Source of the DNA: Gammaproteobacteria bacterium
GTDB taxonomy: Bacteria > Pseudomonadota > Gammaproteobacteria > UBA9214
NCBI GenBank assembly: GCA_029881775.1
Contig: JAOULY010000058.1
Location: forward strand, 1-8,513
DNA: 8,513 nucleotides
Direction of reading: 5' to 3'
Shown here: positions 1-5,542 of the stretch, piece by piece
Position numbering within the stretch: position 1 is the stretch's first letter
Layout: every line of letters starts with the position of its first letter
The notes under the pieces: model-generated
What the model saw: only the letters and a program-made list of their open reading frames with translations
Database searches by the model: none
Told to the model about the DNA's origin: nothing
Made by a program: the position numbers and the translations under genes

Positions 1-43
1 TACGTTATTATTGCAGGGCATTTTAAACACTGGAGGAAGTGTT

Positions 44-256
44 ATGTCTGTAGAGCGAACGCTATTTGCATTTGGTGGCATCATGGTCATGCTGACATCC
101 TTGCTGGCCCTGTTTCATCACCCGTACTGGACATGGGCTACCCTTTTTGTGGGCTTTAACTGTTTCCAGAGCTCCTTTACCGGTTTTTGCCCGCCCAGCT
201 GGTTGATGAAAAAGTTTGGTATGAAAACCGAGGCCGAACTGGCCCTGGGAGGATGA
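44..256 (+). CDS. DUF2892 / YgaP-type small inner-membrane protein
   Basis: A 70-residue protein with two hydrophobic segments (about residues 7-24 and 27-46) joined by a short HHPYW turn, so probably a helical hairpin in the inner membrane. The sequence FTGFCP at residues 45-50, after the second helix, is typical of the DUF2892 family, the membrane domain found alone or at the C-terminus of rhodanese proteins such as YgaP. No rhodanese domain is present here. The start at 44 is chosen because GGAGG at 32-36 lies 7 nt upstream; an in-frame ATG at 11 lacks such a site and would add 11 residues not expected of the family. The protein ends with a short polar tail. It is followed at once by a strong hairpin. 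Its biochemical role is unknown. Family assignment is from recognition of the sequence; function is not inferred. Confidence 0.85.
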   Translation: MSVERTLFAFGGIMVMLTSLLALFHHPYWTWATLFVGFNCFQSSFTGFCPPSWLMKKFGMKTEAELALGG

Positions 257-265
257 GTCTTGCCC

Positions 266-295
266 GACATCCCCTGCCACGCTGGAGGGGATGTC
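266..295 (+). terminator. Intrinsic terminator-like hairpin after the DUF2892 gene
   Basis: A perfect 10-bp stem (GACATCCCCT at 266-275, AGGGGATGTC at 286-295) encloses a 10-nt loop and starts 9 nt after the stop codon. The following bases, GCTTTGTG, give only a weak T tract on the + strand, and the minus-strand side has none. It sits between convergent genes, so it may also slow transcription from the yqhA side, but it best fits the DUF2892 transcript. Confidence 0.65.
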
Positions 296-340
296 GCTTT
301 GTGCTCAGGGTAAGGCGCTAAATTGCCGTGAGTGCGTCAA

Positions 341-838
341 TCAATGCGATCGATGTTGATTCATCCTGTCCACGAATGCCATGCCGATTGCTGACAGCAC
401 GAAGGTAAGGTGAATAATTACATACCACATTAGCTTGTCATTGCTGATTTGCTGGGCTTCCATGAACGCTTTCAGCAGGTGTATTGACGAGATGGCGACA
501 ATGGATGCGGAGACTTTCTGTTTGAGTGAGCCGGAATCAAGCTTTCCCAGCCACGCCAGCGTCTCTGTGCCCTCGGCGACATCAATGCGCGAGACGAAAT
601 TTTCATAGCCACTGAACATGACCATGACCAGCAGTCCGCCGACCAGCGCCAGGTCGACCAGTGACAGCACCAGCAACACCAGGTCCGTCTCTTTCATCTC
701 GAACACCAGCGGTAGCGCGTGCAGGGCTTCTTCAAAGAATTTGATGCCAAGCAGCAGCAGCGCAAGGCTGAGTCCCAGGTAAATAGGTGCCAGTATCCAG
801 CGGGTGGCGTACATGACTCTTTCGAAGGTTTTTTCCAT
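341..838 (-). CDS. yqhA: YqhA family (UPF0114) inner-membrane protein
   Basis: A 165-residue integral membrane protein that reads very close to E. coli YqhA throughout. Recognisable blocks are the MYATRWILAPIYLGLSLAL start, LVDLALVGGLLVMVMFSGYE around residues 60-79, KVSASIVAISSIHLL at 108-122 and KLMWYVIIHLTFVLSAIGM at 135-153. Four membrane segments are expected at about 12-33, 53-75, 108-127 and 134-155, with a charged loop (about 80-107) between the second and third. The reading frame stays open upstream to 904, but the start at 838 is preferred because it matches the family N-terminus (MEKTFERVMYATRW). No good Shine-Dalgarno sequence precedes it. The molecular function of YqhA is not established. 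It is a single gene on the minus strand, convergent with the DUF2892 gene and well separated (about 200 bp) from the diguanylate cyclase gene upstream. Confidence 0.9.
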   Translation of the reverse strand: MEKTFERVMYATRWILAPIYLGLSLALLLLGIKFFEEALHALPLVFEMKETDLVLLVLSLVDLALVGGLLVMVMFSGYENFVSRIDVAEGTETLAWLGKLDSGSLKQKVSASIVAISSIHLLKAFMEAQQISNDKLMWYVIIHLTFVLSAIGMAFVDRMNQHRSH

Positions 839-1034
839 TTCGTTCGCAGGCTCGTTCCCGGTAAAGCCGTATTCTAACGGAATGCAATAAACAAATGCAT
901 GCAAATCGCCGGGTCGAATGATGCTGAGGGTGTGGAAGGCAGGGGGATGTCGCAGTTAACGTCTGAGAGGTGTGCCAATCGTGGTGTGATGAATACCACG
1001 TGCTGACTGCAGGTAACCGTTGCGGGAGGCAGTG
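839..1034. other. Intergenic spacer, yqhA to diguanylate cyclase gene
   Basis: About 196 bp with no gene I can support. It holds the candidate yqhA -10 element (871-876), an 8-bp self-complementary TGCATGCA (896-903) and a weak GTGGT/ACCAC hairpin (981-985 with 995-999). Short open frames here on the + strand run antisense into the cyclase gene and look like chance. Confidence 0.5.
871..876 (-). promoter_or_regulatory. Candidate -10 element for yqhA
   Basis: On the minus strand the hexamer TAGAAT (5 of 6 to TATAAT) lies 32 bp upstream of the yqhA start codon, in an AT-rich stretch. Transcription would begin near 863 and give a short leader of about 25 nt. No convincing -35 hexamer stands at 16-18 bp; TGCATT at 18 bp is the nearest. 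This also argues that the longer ORF beginning at 904 is not the real coding start. Confidence 0.35.
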
Positions 1035-1040
1035 TTACCT
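1011..1040 (-). terminator. Inverted repeat spanning the cyclase stop codon
   Basis: A perfect 7-bp inverted repeat (AGGTAAC at 1011-1017 and GTTACCT at 1034-1040) with a 16-nt loop overlaps the TAA stop of the minus-strand cyclase gene. There is no T tract after it on the minus strand. It could be a weak 3' stabilising hairpin; a working intrinsic terminator is doubtful. Confidence 0.25.
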
Positions 1041-2033
1041 CTTCAGGCTGACTATTTTCACTGTGTCGCCGGTATCCTGTTTTTGTTTTTTATGTTTGTA
1101 CATGAGTTCATCGGCGGCAGACATCAGTTTGTGGATATCGCCGTGGTCGACCGCGTTGAATTCAATTGCGCCGACACTGTAGTGGATGTCGTAGCCACGG
1201 CATGCTTCCAGGTTGAGCCGGTTTACAGCCTGCTGCAACCGGTCCAGTGTCGTGTCGACGTAATCTATTCCGGTATCTGACAACAAAACTGCGAACTCGT
1301 CGCCACCAATCCGTCCGAGTACATCGGAAGTGCGGAATGTTTCCCGCAAAACCTGTGCGAAGGCACACAGCGCCTTATCGCCCTCGGCATGACCAAAACC
1401 GTCGTTGATTTCCTTGAACAGGTCCATGTCAAAAAACAGCATCGTGGCCTGCTTGTTGAGTCGTTGACAGACTTCAAGTGCATAACTTGACAGTGTCTCG
1501 AATCCGCGCCGGTTTGATATTTTTGTCAGTTCATCGGTGGTCGCCATCTGGATTGACACCAGTTCCTGTTCTGCCATGAGTGCCAGGTCGCGTAACAGGT
1601 TTGCATCGTCTTCGCCGAATTCCCGCGGCACCCGGTCTATTATGCAGAGCGTGCCAAGTTTGTTGCCATCCGATGCGGACAACGGACAGCCGGCATAGAA
1701 ACGAATGTGCGGATTGTCGGTTACCAGCGGGTTATCGTGAAATCGAATATCCGCTGCTGCATCGGATATGACGAAGATTTCATCGCCGAGGATTGCGTGA
1801 CCGCAAAATGATATGTCACGGGGTGTTTCCGAGGCATCGAGGCCCTGGCAGGATTTGAACCACTGGCGACTCCTGTCGACCAGGCTGACCAGGGCGATGG
1901 GCACATCGAACAGGCGGCTGGCCAGCCGCGTGAGACGGTCAAATCGTTCTTCGGGCAAGGTGTCGAGAATGTCCAGCCCGTGTAGCCTGTCGAGGCGGGC
2001 TGCATCATCTGCGGGAATTTCGGGTTTCTGCAT
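1035..2033 (-). CDS. GAF-GGDEF diguanylate cyclase
   Basis: A 332-residue soluble signalling protein expected to join two GTP into cyclic di-GMP. An N-terminal GAF sensor domain covers about residues 27-155 (FDVPIALVSLVD, then DISFCGHAI, then YAGCPL and GTLCIID). A GGDEF domain follows at about 165-318. The active-site motif is an unchanged GGDEF at 243-247; D202 in the FFDMD strand is the expected metal ligand, and N210/H215 lie in the nucleotide-binding stretch NDGFGHAEGD. RTSD at 234-237, exactly five residues before GGDEF, is a complete RxxD inhibitory site, so product feedback is likely. There is no EAL domain, signal peptide or membrane segment. The start at 2033 has AAGGA 5 nt upstream (2039-2043). 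The ligand is unknown; GAF domains of this FCGHAI type are common ahead of GGDEF domains without an assigned ligand. It is transcribed in the same direction as the DUF498 gene but separated by 110 bp. Confidence 0.93.
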   Translation of the reverse strand: MQKPEIPADDAARLDRLHGLDILDTLPEERFDRLTRLASRLFDVPIALVSLVDRSRQWFKSCQGLDASETPRDISFCGHAILGDEIFVISDAAADIRFHDNPLVTDNPHIRFYAGCPLSASDGNKLGTLCIIDRVPREFGEDDANLLRDLALMAEQELVSIQMATTDELTKISNRRGFETLSSYALEVCQRLNKQATMLFFDMDLFKEINDGFGHAEGDKALCAFAQVLRETFRTSDVLGRIGGDEFAVLLSDTGIDYVDTTLDRLQQAVNRLNLEACRGYDIHYSVGAIEFNAVDHGDIHKLMSAADELMYKHKKQKQDTGDTVKIVSLKR

Positions 2034-2086
2034 GATTGTCCTTGTTAAAGATGCTGATCGGTACCATCCGCCGGTCAGGGGCGAAC

Positions 2087-2114
2087 CTTATATAAATGGG
2101 CATGGCCCCGGTAA
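2087..2114 (-). promoter_or_regulatory. Candidate sigma70 promoter for the diguanylate cyclase gene
   Basis: On the minus strand TATAAG (2087-2092; 5 of 6 to the -10 consensus) follows TTACCG (2109-2114; 3 of 6 to the -35 consensus) with a 16-bp spacer. The leader would be about 45 nt. The -35 part lies inside the hairpin assigned to the end of the preceding DUF498 gene, so either reading should be held loosely. Confidence 0.35.
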
Positions 2115-2131
2115 GCCATCGTCTGCCGGGG
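2106..2131 (-). terminator. GC hairpin downstream of the DUF498 gene
   Basis: CCCCGG at 2106-2111 pairs with CCGGGG at 2126-2131 across a 14-nt loop, starting 13 bp after the DUF498 stop on the minus strand. The bases that follow on that strand (CCATGCCCATTTATA) contain only short T runs, so termination would be partial at best. Confidence 0.35.
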
Positions 2132-2144
2132 TGAAATCTTTAGT

Positions 2145-2522
2145 TCAGGCCGGGGGCTGGTCCATCAACAACGCCAGGACAACACGGCGTTGTTCGGATA
2201 ATAAGACATTGAAGGTGCGGCAGGCGGCGGGGTTTGCCATGATTTCGACCCCGATTCCCTGTTCCTGCAGGCCAATAATGGTTCCGGCCGGCGGGAATAC
2301 CTGTGTTCTTCCCGTGCCAATCAGGACAATCTCGGGGTCGAGTGCCAGGCACAGGGCAAGGTGGTCACTGGTCAATTCCGCGATGCCGGGCGGAGGCCAG
2401 TCCTGTACAGTCGTCGCGCTCAGCAGTACGCTGCGGTTGATAAACTTGCCATTAACCACAATGCCGTCGTTACTGACTGACTGGATGCTGTAGGTCGAAT
2501 TGTTGTCCTCGGCAAAGCGCAT
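2145..2522 (-). CDS. Mth938-domain (DUF498) family protein
   Basis: A 125-residue soluble protein of the Mth938-like/DUF498 family, which also includes mitochondrial NDUFAF3. Family marks are the N-terminal half ending in VNGKFINRSVLLSA (about 23-36), the tryptophan-proline pair at 42-43, PEIVLIGTGRTQVFPP at 63-78, and GIGVEIMANPAACRTFNVL at 89-107 followed by an arginine-bearing helix. The single-domain length is as expected for bacterial members. Start choice: an ATG at 2561 would add 13 residues (MLVCPAAPAYLDN) that do not resemble the family, whereas 2522 gives a usual N-terminus; neither has a strong Shine-Dalgarno site. No enzymatic activity is established for the bacterial proteins; the eukaryotic relative assists respiratory complex I assembly. 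It is divergent from alaC. I recall this family near amino-acid genes in related genomes, but cannot verify that here. Confidence 0.82.
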   Translation of the reverse strand: MRFAEDNNSTYSIQSVSNDGIVVNGKFINRSVLLSATTVQDWPPPGIAELTSDHLALCLALDPEIVLIGTGRTQVFPPAGTIIGLQEQGIGVEIMANPAACRTFNVLLSEQRRVVLALLMDQPPA

Positions 2523-2764
2523 ATTGTCAAGATACGCAGGGGCAGCGGGGCAAACAAGCATCCTGGCGGCATAATTTGTCTGCTAACCGGTGTGCGCCGA
2601 CAGGTCATTGTTTTTGCAGCCGCGTTACACGATTGTGGCCTGCCGGGCCGATCACCTGGCGGGACCAGATTTTCCTTGTGTCGCCGGGCGCTTTTCAGTA
2701 ACGTTAGCGGCTCCTGATTATTACGCTAATCTATTCATAAACAAAGAAATAACCGGTTGACCCA
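2523..2764. promoter_or_regulatory. Divergent intergenic region between the DUF498 gene and alaC
   Basis: About 240 bp that must contain the promoters for both directions. The alaC-proximal 70 bp is clearly AT-richer than the flanking genes. It includes the inverted repeat TTAGCG/CGCTAA at 2704-2709 and 2724-2729, and a palindrome AACCGGTT at 2751-2758 just before the alaC start. No convincing sigma70 promoter was found for the minus-strand gene. No gene or RNA was recognised. Confidence 0.5.
2704..2732 (+). promoter_or_regulatory. Candidate alaC promoter or operator with dyad symmetry
   Basis: TTAGCG (2704-2709) and its exact reverse complement CGCTAA (2724-2729) are separated by 14 bp, putting the half-site centres 20 bp apart, about two helix turns. 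TTAGCG (3 of 6 to a -35) and TAATCT at 2727-2732 (3 of 6 to a -10) are 17 bp apart, so the dyad would cover a weak promoter. This arrangement is what a dimeric regulator site could look like. It is short enough to occur by chance. Confidence 0.3.
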
Positions 2765-3970
2765 GTGATTGAGGATTTTGCCCGCATCAAGCGGCTGCCG
2801 CCGTACGTTTTCAATATCGTCAATGACTTGAAGGCGCAGGCGCGCGCGCGTGGCGAAGACATTATTGATTTCGGCATGGGCAATCCGGATCAGCCGACCC
2901 CGCAACACATCGTCGACAAGCTGACCGAGGCTGCCCAGCGCGGCGATACGCACCGCTATTCGCTGTCTCGCGGTATCCCGCGTCTGCGCAAGGCGATCTG
3001 CGACTGGTATGCGCGCCGCTTCGACGTGGTGCTCGATCCCGAGAAAAACGCCATCGTCACCATCGGCTCGAAAGAGGGGCTGGCACACCTCGCGCTGGCT
3101 GTCTGCGGTCCCGGTGATGCGGTCCTCGTTCCCAACCCGGCTTACCCGATCCACCCGTACGGATTTGCGATTGCCGGTGCCGATATCCGGCATGTGCCGT
3201 TGCGCACGGATGTGGATTTCTTTGCCGAGCTGGAGAAGGCCATCAAGGATTCCTGGCCCCGCCCGAAGATGCTGGTGCTTAATTTCCCCGGCAATCCGAC
3301 TGCGCAGTGTGTCGAGCTGGACTTCTTCGAGAAGGTGGTCGCTATCGCGCGCGAACACGAAATCTGGGTGGTGCAGGACCTCGCCTATGCCGACCTGGTG
3401 TTCGATGGCTACAAGGCGCCATCGATTCTGCAGGTCGAGGGGGCGATAGACGTGGCAGTCGAGTTCTTTTCCCTGTCGAAGAGTTACAACATGCCGGGCT
3501 GGCGGGTCGGTTTCATGTGCGGCAACGAGACACTGGTGTCTGCGCTGGCGCGGATCAAGTCCTACCTCGATTACGGCATGTTCACGCCGATCCAGGTTGC
3601 CGCAATCACCGCGCTGGAAGGGCCGCAGGATTGCGTCCGTGAAATAAGCGACATGTACCAGGAGCGTCGCGATGTGCTGTGCGATGGCTTGAATGCGCTC
3701 GGCTGGCCGGTTGAGCGACCGAAGGCCACCATGTTCGTGTGGGCGCGCATCCCGGATGCGTACCGGGAACTGGGTTCGCTGGAATTTTCCAAGAAATTAT
3801 TGAGTGACGCCAAGGTCGCGGTGTCACCCGGCATCGGCTTTGGCGAGTACGGTGACGATTATGTCCGCTTCGGCCTGATCGAGAACACCCATCGTACCCG
3901 CCAGGCGGTGCGCTGTATTCGCGATATGTTCCGTGCGGATATAGGCCACTCGCAGTCTTCAGGAGGATGA
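2765..3970 (+). CDS. alaC: Alanine-forming aminotransferase AlaC (class I/II, PLP)
   Basis: A 401-residue cytoplasmic PLP enzyme expected to interconvert pyruvate plus glutamate and alanine plus 2-oxoglutarate. It aligns by eye with E. coli AlaC from RLPPYVFNI (residues 10-18) to the C-terminus. Fold type I marks: GMGNPDQPTP near 37-46, N177 in FPGNPTAQCVE, D205 and Y208 in QDLAYAD, the Schiff-base lysine K239 in SLSKSYNMPGWRVGF, R247, and substrate-carboxylate R368 in YVRFGLIEN. The start is GTG at 2765; an in-frame stop 15 bp upstream leaves no other choice near it, and the protein N-terminus fits the family. No clear Shine-Dalgarno site precedes it. It ends 5 nt before the preferred hom start, so the two are probably co-transcribed. 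Similar aminotransferases can act on other amino acids, but the closeness to AlaC makes alanine synthesis the best call. Confidence 0.93.
   Translation: MIEDFARIKRLPPYVFNIVNDLKAQARARGEDIIDFGMGNPDQPTPQHIVDKLTEAAQRGDTHRYSLSRGIPRLRKAICDWYARRFDVVLDPEKNAIVTIGSKEGLAHLALAVCGPGDAVLVPNPAYPIHPYGFAIAGADIRHVPLRTDVDFFAELEKAIKDSWPRPKMLVLNFPGNPTAQCVELDFFEKVVAIAREHEIWVVQDLAYADLVFDGYKAPSILQVEGAIDVAVEFFSLSKSYNMPGWRVGFMCGNETLVSALARIKSYLDYGMFTPIQVAAITALEGPQDCVREISDMYQERRDVLCDGLNALGWPVERPKATMFVWARIPDAYRELGSLEFSKKLLSDAKVAVSPGIGFGEYGDDYVRFGLIENTHRTRQAVRCIRDMFRADIGHSQSSGG
3961..3966 (+). promoter_or_regulatory. Shine-Dalgarno site deciding the hom start
   Basis: A full AGGAGG lies inside the last codons of alaC. 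It touches the ATG at 3967 with no spacing, which is unfit for initiation there, but stands 9 nt before an in-frame TTG at 3976. Together with the family N-terminus (MKPVxVGLLGLGTVG) this favours the TTG. Confidence 0.6.
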
Positions 3971-3975
3971 TTCAT

Positions 3976-5292
3976 TTGAAACCGGTTAATGTGGGCCTGC
4001 TCGGCCTCGGTACGGTCGGCGGTGGCACGTTCAATGTGTTGAGTCGCAACGCAGAGGAAATCACCCGGCGTGCCGGGCGTGGCATTCGTATTACACACGC
4101 AGCTGCGCGCGAATACGATGCCGGTTCCCTGCCGGGCATTGACGATATCTCTGTCACTGACGATGCCTTCAGCGTGGTAGACAATCCCGATATCGATATT
4201 GTTATCGAGTTAATCGGAGGTTACGAGCCCGCGCGCGAGCTGGTGCTGAAAGCGATCGCCAACGGCAAGCACGTGGTGACGGCCAACAAGGCGCTGATTG
4301 CGTTGCACGGTAACGAGATTTTTGCAGCCGCGCAGGAACAGGGCGTAATGGTCGCATTCGAGGCGGCGGTCGCCGGTGGTATCCCGATCATCAAGGCGAT
4401 TCGCGAGGGACTGGCCGCTAACCAGATCCAGTGGCTGGCCGGCATCATCAACGGTACCGGCAACTTTATCCTGACCGAAATGCGCGACAAGGGTCGTGAT
4501 TTCGATGATGTCCTCAAGGAGGCGCAGGCACTGGGTTATGCCGAGGCCGACCCGACCTTTGATATCGAGGGTATCGATGCAGCCCACAAGCTGACAATCC
4601 TGGCGTCGCTGGCATTCGGAATCCCGTTGCAGTTTGACAAGGTGTATACGGAAGGCATCAGCCGTATTACCCGCGAGGATGTTAATTATGCCGGTGAACT
4701 GGGTTACCGGATCAAGCATCTCGGTTACACCCGGCGCACAGCCGAGGGTATCGAGATGCGTGTACATCCGACCCTGATACCGGAACGGCGCCTGATCGCG
4801 AATGTCGATGGCGTAATGAATGCCGTGCTGGTGAATGCCGATGCCGTCGGGCCGACGCTTTATTATGGCGCAGGTGCAGGTGCCGAGCCGACGGCGTCCG
4901 CCGTGGTGGCTGACGTGGTCGATGTGGTGCGCGTGTTGACCGCCGATCCGGAAAACCGGGTGCCACACCTGGCCTTCCAGCCAGACTCGCTTACGGATAC
5001 GCCTGTGCTGGATATGGAAGATATCAGTACCGCCTATTACCTGCGCATGCAGGTATCCGACAAGCCGGGTGTGATGGCCGATATCACGCGCATCCTCGGT
5101 GATGCCGGAATCAGCATCGAGGCAATACTGCAGAAGGAACCGGCCGCCGGTGCCGAGCGGGCCTCGGTCATCCTGCTGACGCACGTGGTCAAGGAGCGCA
5201 GGATGAACCGTGCGATCAGCCAGATCGAGGCGCTCGACAGTATCGACGGTTCCGTCACGCGTATCCGGCTGGAACACCTGAACGTGGATTAG
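3976..5292 (+). CDS. hom: Homoserine dehydrogenase with C-terminal ACT domain
   Basis: A 438-residue enzyme that reduces aspartate semialdehyde to homoserine with NAD(P)H, the branch point toward threonine and methionine. It is the monofunctional form, with no aspartokinase part. Residues 5-135 form the Rossmann domain (GLGTVGGG at 10-17; ELIGGYEPA at 78-86; HVVTANKALI at 99-108). The catalytic region holds INGTGNFI at 158-165 and EADPTFDIEGIDAAHKL at 190-206, with E190, D201 and K205 in the places of the acidic residues and catalytic lysine of the yeast enzyme. An ACT domain at about 353-430 (YYLRMQVSDKPGVMADIT) suggests allosteric control, typically by threonine. The start is taken as TTG 3976 on account of AGGAGG 9 nt upstream and the family N-terminus; ATG 3967, overlapping the alaC stop, is the alternative and adds three residues. 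It follows alaC directly but is cut off from thrC by a repeat-filled gap. Confidence 0.95.
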   Translation: MKPVNVGLLGLGTVGGGTFNVLSRNAEEITRRAGRGIRITHAAAREYDAGSLPGIDDISVTDDAFSVVDNPDIDIVIELIGGYEPARELVLKAIANGKHVVTANKALIALHGNEIFAAAQEQGVMVAFEAAVAGGIPIIKAIREGLAANQIQWLAGIINGTGNFILTEMRDKGRDFDDVLKEAQALGYAEADPTFDIEGIDAAHKLTILASLAFGIPLQFDKVYTEGISRITREDVNYAGELGYRIKHLGYTRRTAEGIEMRVHPTLIPERRLIANVDGVMNAVLVNADAVGPTLYYGAGAGAEPTASAVVADVVDVVRVLTADPENRVPHLAFQPDSLTDTPVLDMEDISTAYYLRMQVSDKPGVMADITRILGDAGISIEAILQKEPAAGAERASVILLTHVVKERRMNRAISQIEALDSIDGSVTRIRLEHLNVD

Positions 5293-5300
5293 TTAGTTAG
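5289..5300 (+). repeat. TTAG x3 short tandem repeat at the hom stop
   Basis: Three consecutive TTAG units overlap the hom TAG stop codon (5290-5292), directly before the palindromic element. The repeat could be a by-product of insertion or slippage next to that element. Nothing in it suggests a function. Confidence 0.5.
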
Positions 5301-5304
5301 GGAG

Positions 5305-5436
5305 CCCCTGATCAATTCAAATACCCTCGTCATTGCGAGGAACGAAGTGACGCGGCAATCTTTAAGCCATCGCATCTGAATTGCCAGATTGTCGCGCAAC
5401 GATCGTAATGACGAGGGTATTTGAATTAATCAGGGG
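5305..5436. mobile_element. MITE-like palindromic repeat element between hom and thrC
   Basis: A 132-bp non-coding element with 30-bp terminal inverted repeats (5305-5334 and 5407-5436) that match at 29 of 30 positions; the one mismatch is C5313 against A5428. A second complementary block lies inside: 5351-5361 pairs with 5386-5396 in 11 consecutive pairs, one of them G-U. The whole element can therefore fold into one long, interrupted hairpin in RNA or single-stranded DNA. GGCAAT at 5354-5359 can instead pair with ATTGCC at 5380-5385, giving two exclusive folds. The inner sequence CGTCATTGCGAGGAACGAAG resembles a palindromic repeat widely scattered in bacterial genomes. It has no ORF of its own. 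No clear target-site duplication was found, so mobility is an inference from the inverted repeats. Confidence 0.75.
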
Positions 5437-5460
5437 TTACCCGGGTTGTCTCTGGGCTGG

Positions 5461-5480
5461 ATTCCCGCCTGCGCGGGAAT
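5461..5480. repeat. ATTCCCGC / GCGGGAAT palindromic repeat
   Basis: A perfect 8-bp stem (5461-5468 with 5473-5480) around the tetraloop CTGC, set in the context CTGG-hairpin-GACAGG. This context matches a short intergenic repeat common in beta- and gammaproteobacteria and resembles the neisserial dRS3 type (ATTCCC-N8-GGGAAT). A GTTTTA stretch begins 9 nt after the stem (5489-5494), so it makes a poor terminator; but with the upstream element it could reduce read-through from hom into thrC. Confidence 0.6.
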
Positions 5481-5501
5481 GACAGGGGTTTTATCCCGCG
5501 C

Positions 5502-5518
5502 CTTTGCGACTTTGCGCG
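5502..5518. repeat. CTTTGCG short tandem repeat
   Basis: CTTTGCG occurs at 5502-5508 and again at 5510-5516, an 8-nt period, followed by CGAGA. Its complement (TCTCGCGCAAAGTCGCAAAG) resembles another intergenic repeat type known from several proteobacteria. It ends about 25 nt before the thrC start codon. Confidence 0.45.
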
Positions 5519-5542
5519 AGAACAGAATTAAAGGAAACCTGT

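Larger units (their letters stand above)
5293..5542 (+). other. Repeat-filled hom-thrC intergenic region
   Basis: This 250-bp gap contrasts with the near-zero spacing elsewhere in the gene series. It contains, in order, the palindromic element (5305-5436), an ATTCCCGC hairpin (5461-5480), a CTTTGCG tandem repeat (5502-5516) and the thrC Shine-Dalgarno site AAGGA (5531-5535). I see no ORF for a leader peptide rich in threonine or isoleucine codons and no convincing sigma70 promoter, so whether thrC has its own transcript is open. Confidence 0.6.

Noticed and set aside
981..999. GTGGT/ACCAC hairpin as a terminator of the cyclase gene
   Set aside because: The stem is only 5 bp and has no T tract on the minus strand.
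970..1280. Small Cys-rich plus-strand ORFs at the end of the cyclase gene
   Set aside because: Most of their length is antisense to the GGDEF domain, and no ribosome binding site or family match supports them.
1813..2493. Plus-strand ORF (226 codons) across the cyclase and DUF498 genes
   Set aside because: It overlaps two recognised minus-strand genes and the spacer between them; the translation is Ser/Arg-rich with no domain.
4210..5277. Long minus-strand ORF (355 codons) antisense to hom
   Set aside because: It lies wholly inside a clearly real hom gene, its translation is rich in His/Arg/Asp with no recognisable domain, and it is the usual mirror of codon bias in a GC-rich gene.
5298..5439. 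TA target-site duplication flanking the palindromic element
   Set aside because: TA occurs on both sides (5298-5299 and 5438-5439) but at unequal distances from the repeat ends, so a duplication cannot be claimed.
5305..5518. CRISPR array in the repeat-rich gap
   Set aside because: The repeats differ from each other and do not alternate with equal-length spacers; no cas gene is present.
5293..5542. Threonine-responsive attenuator ahead of thrC
   Set aside because: The gap has strong hairpins, but I found no short ORF with runs of threonine or isoleucine codons and no hairpin followed directly by a T tract; the inverted repeats are better explained as a mobile repeat.
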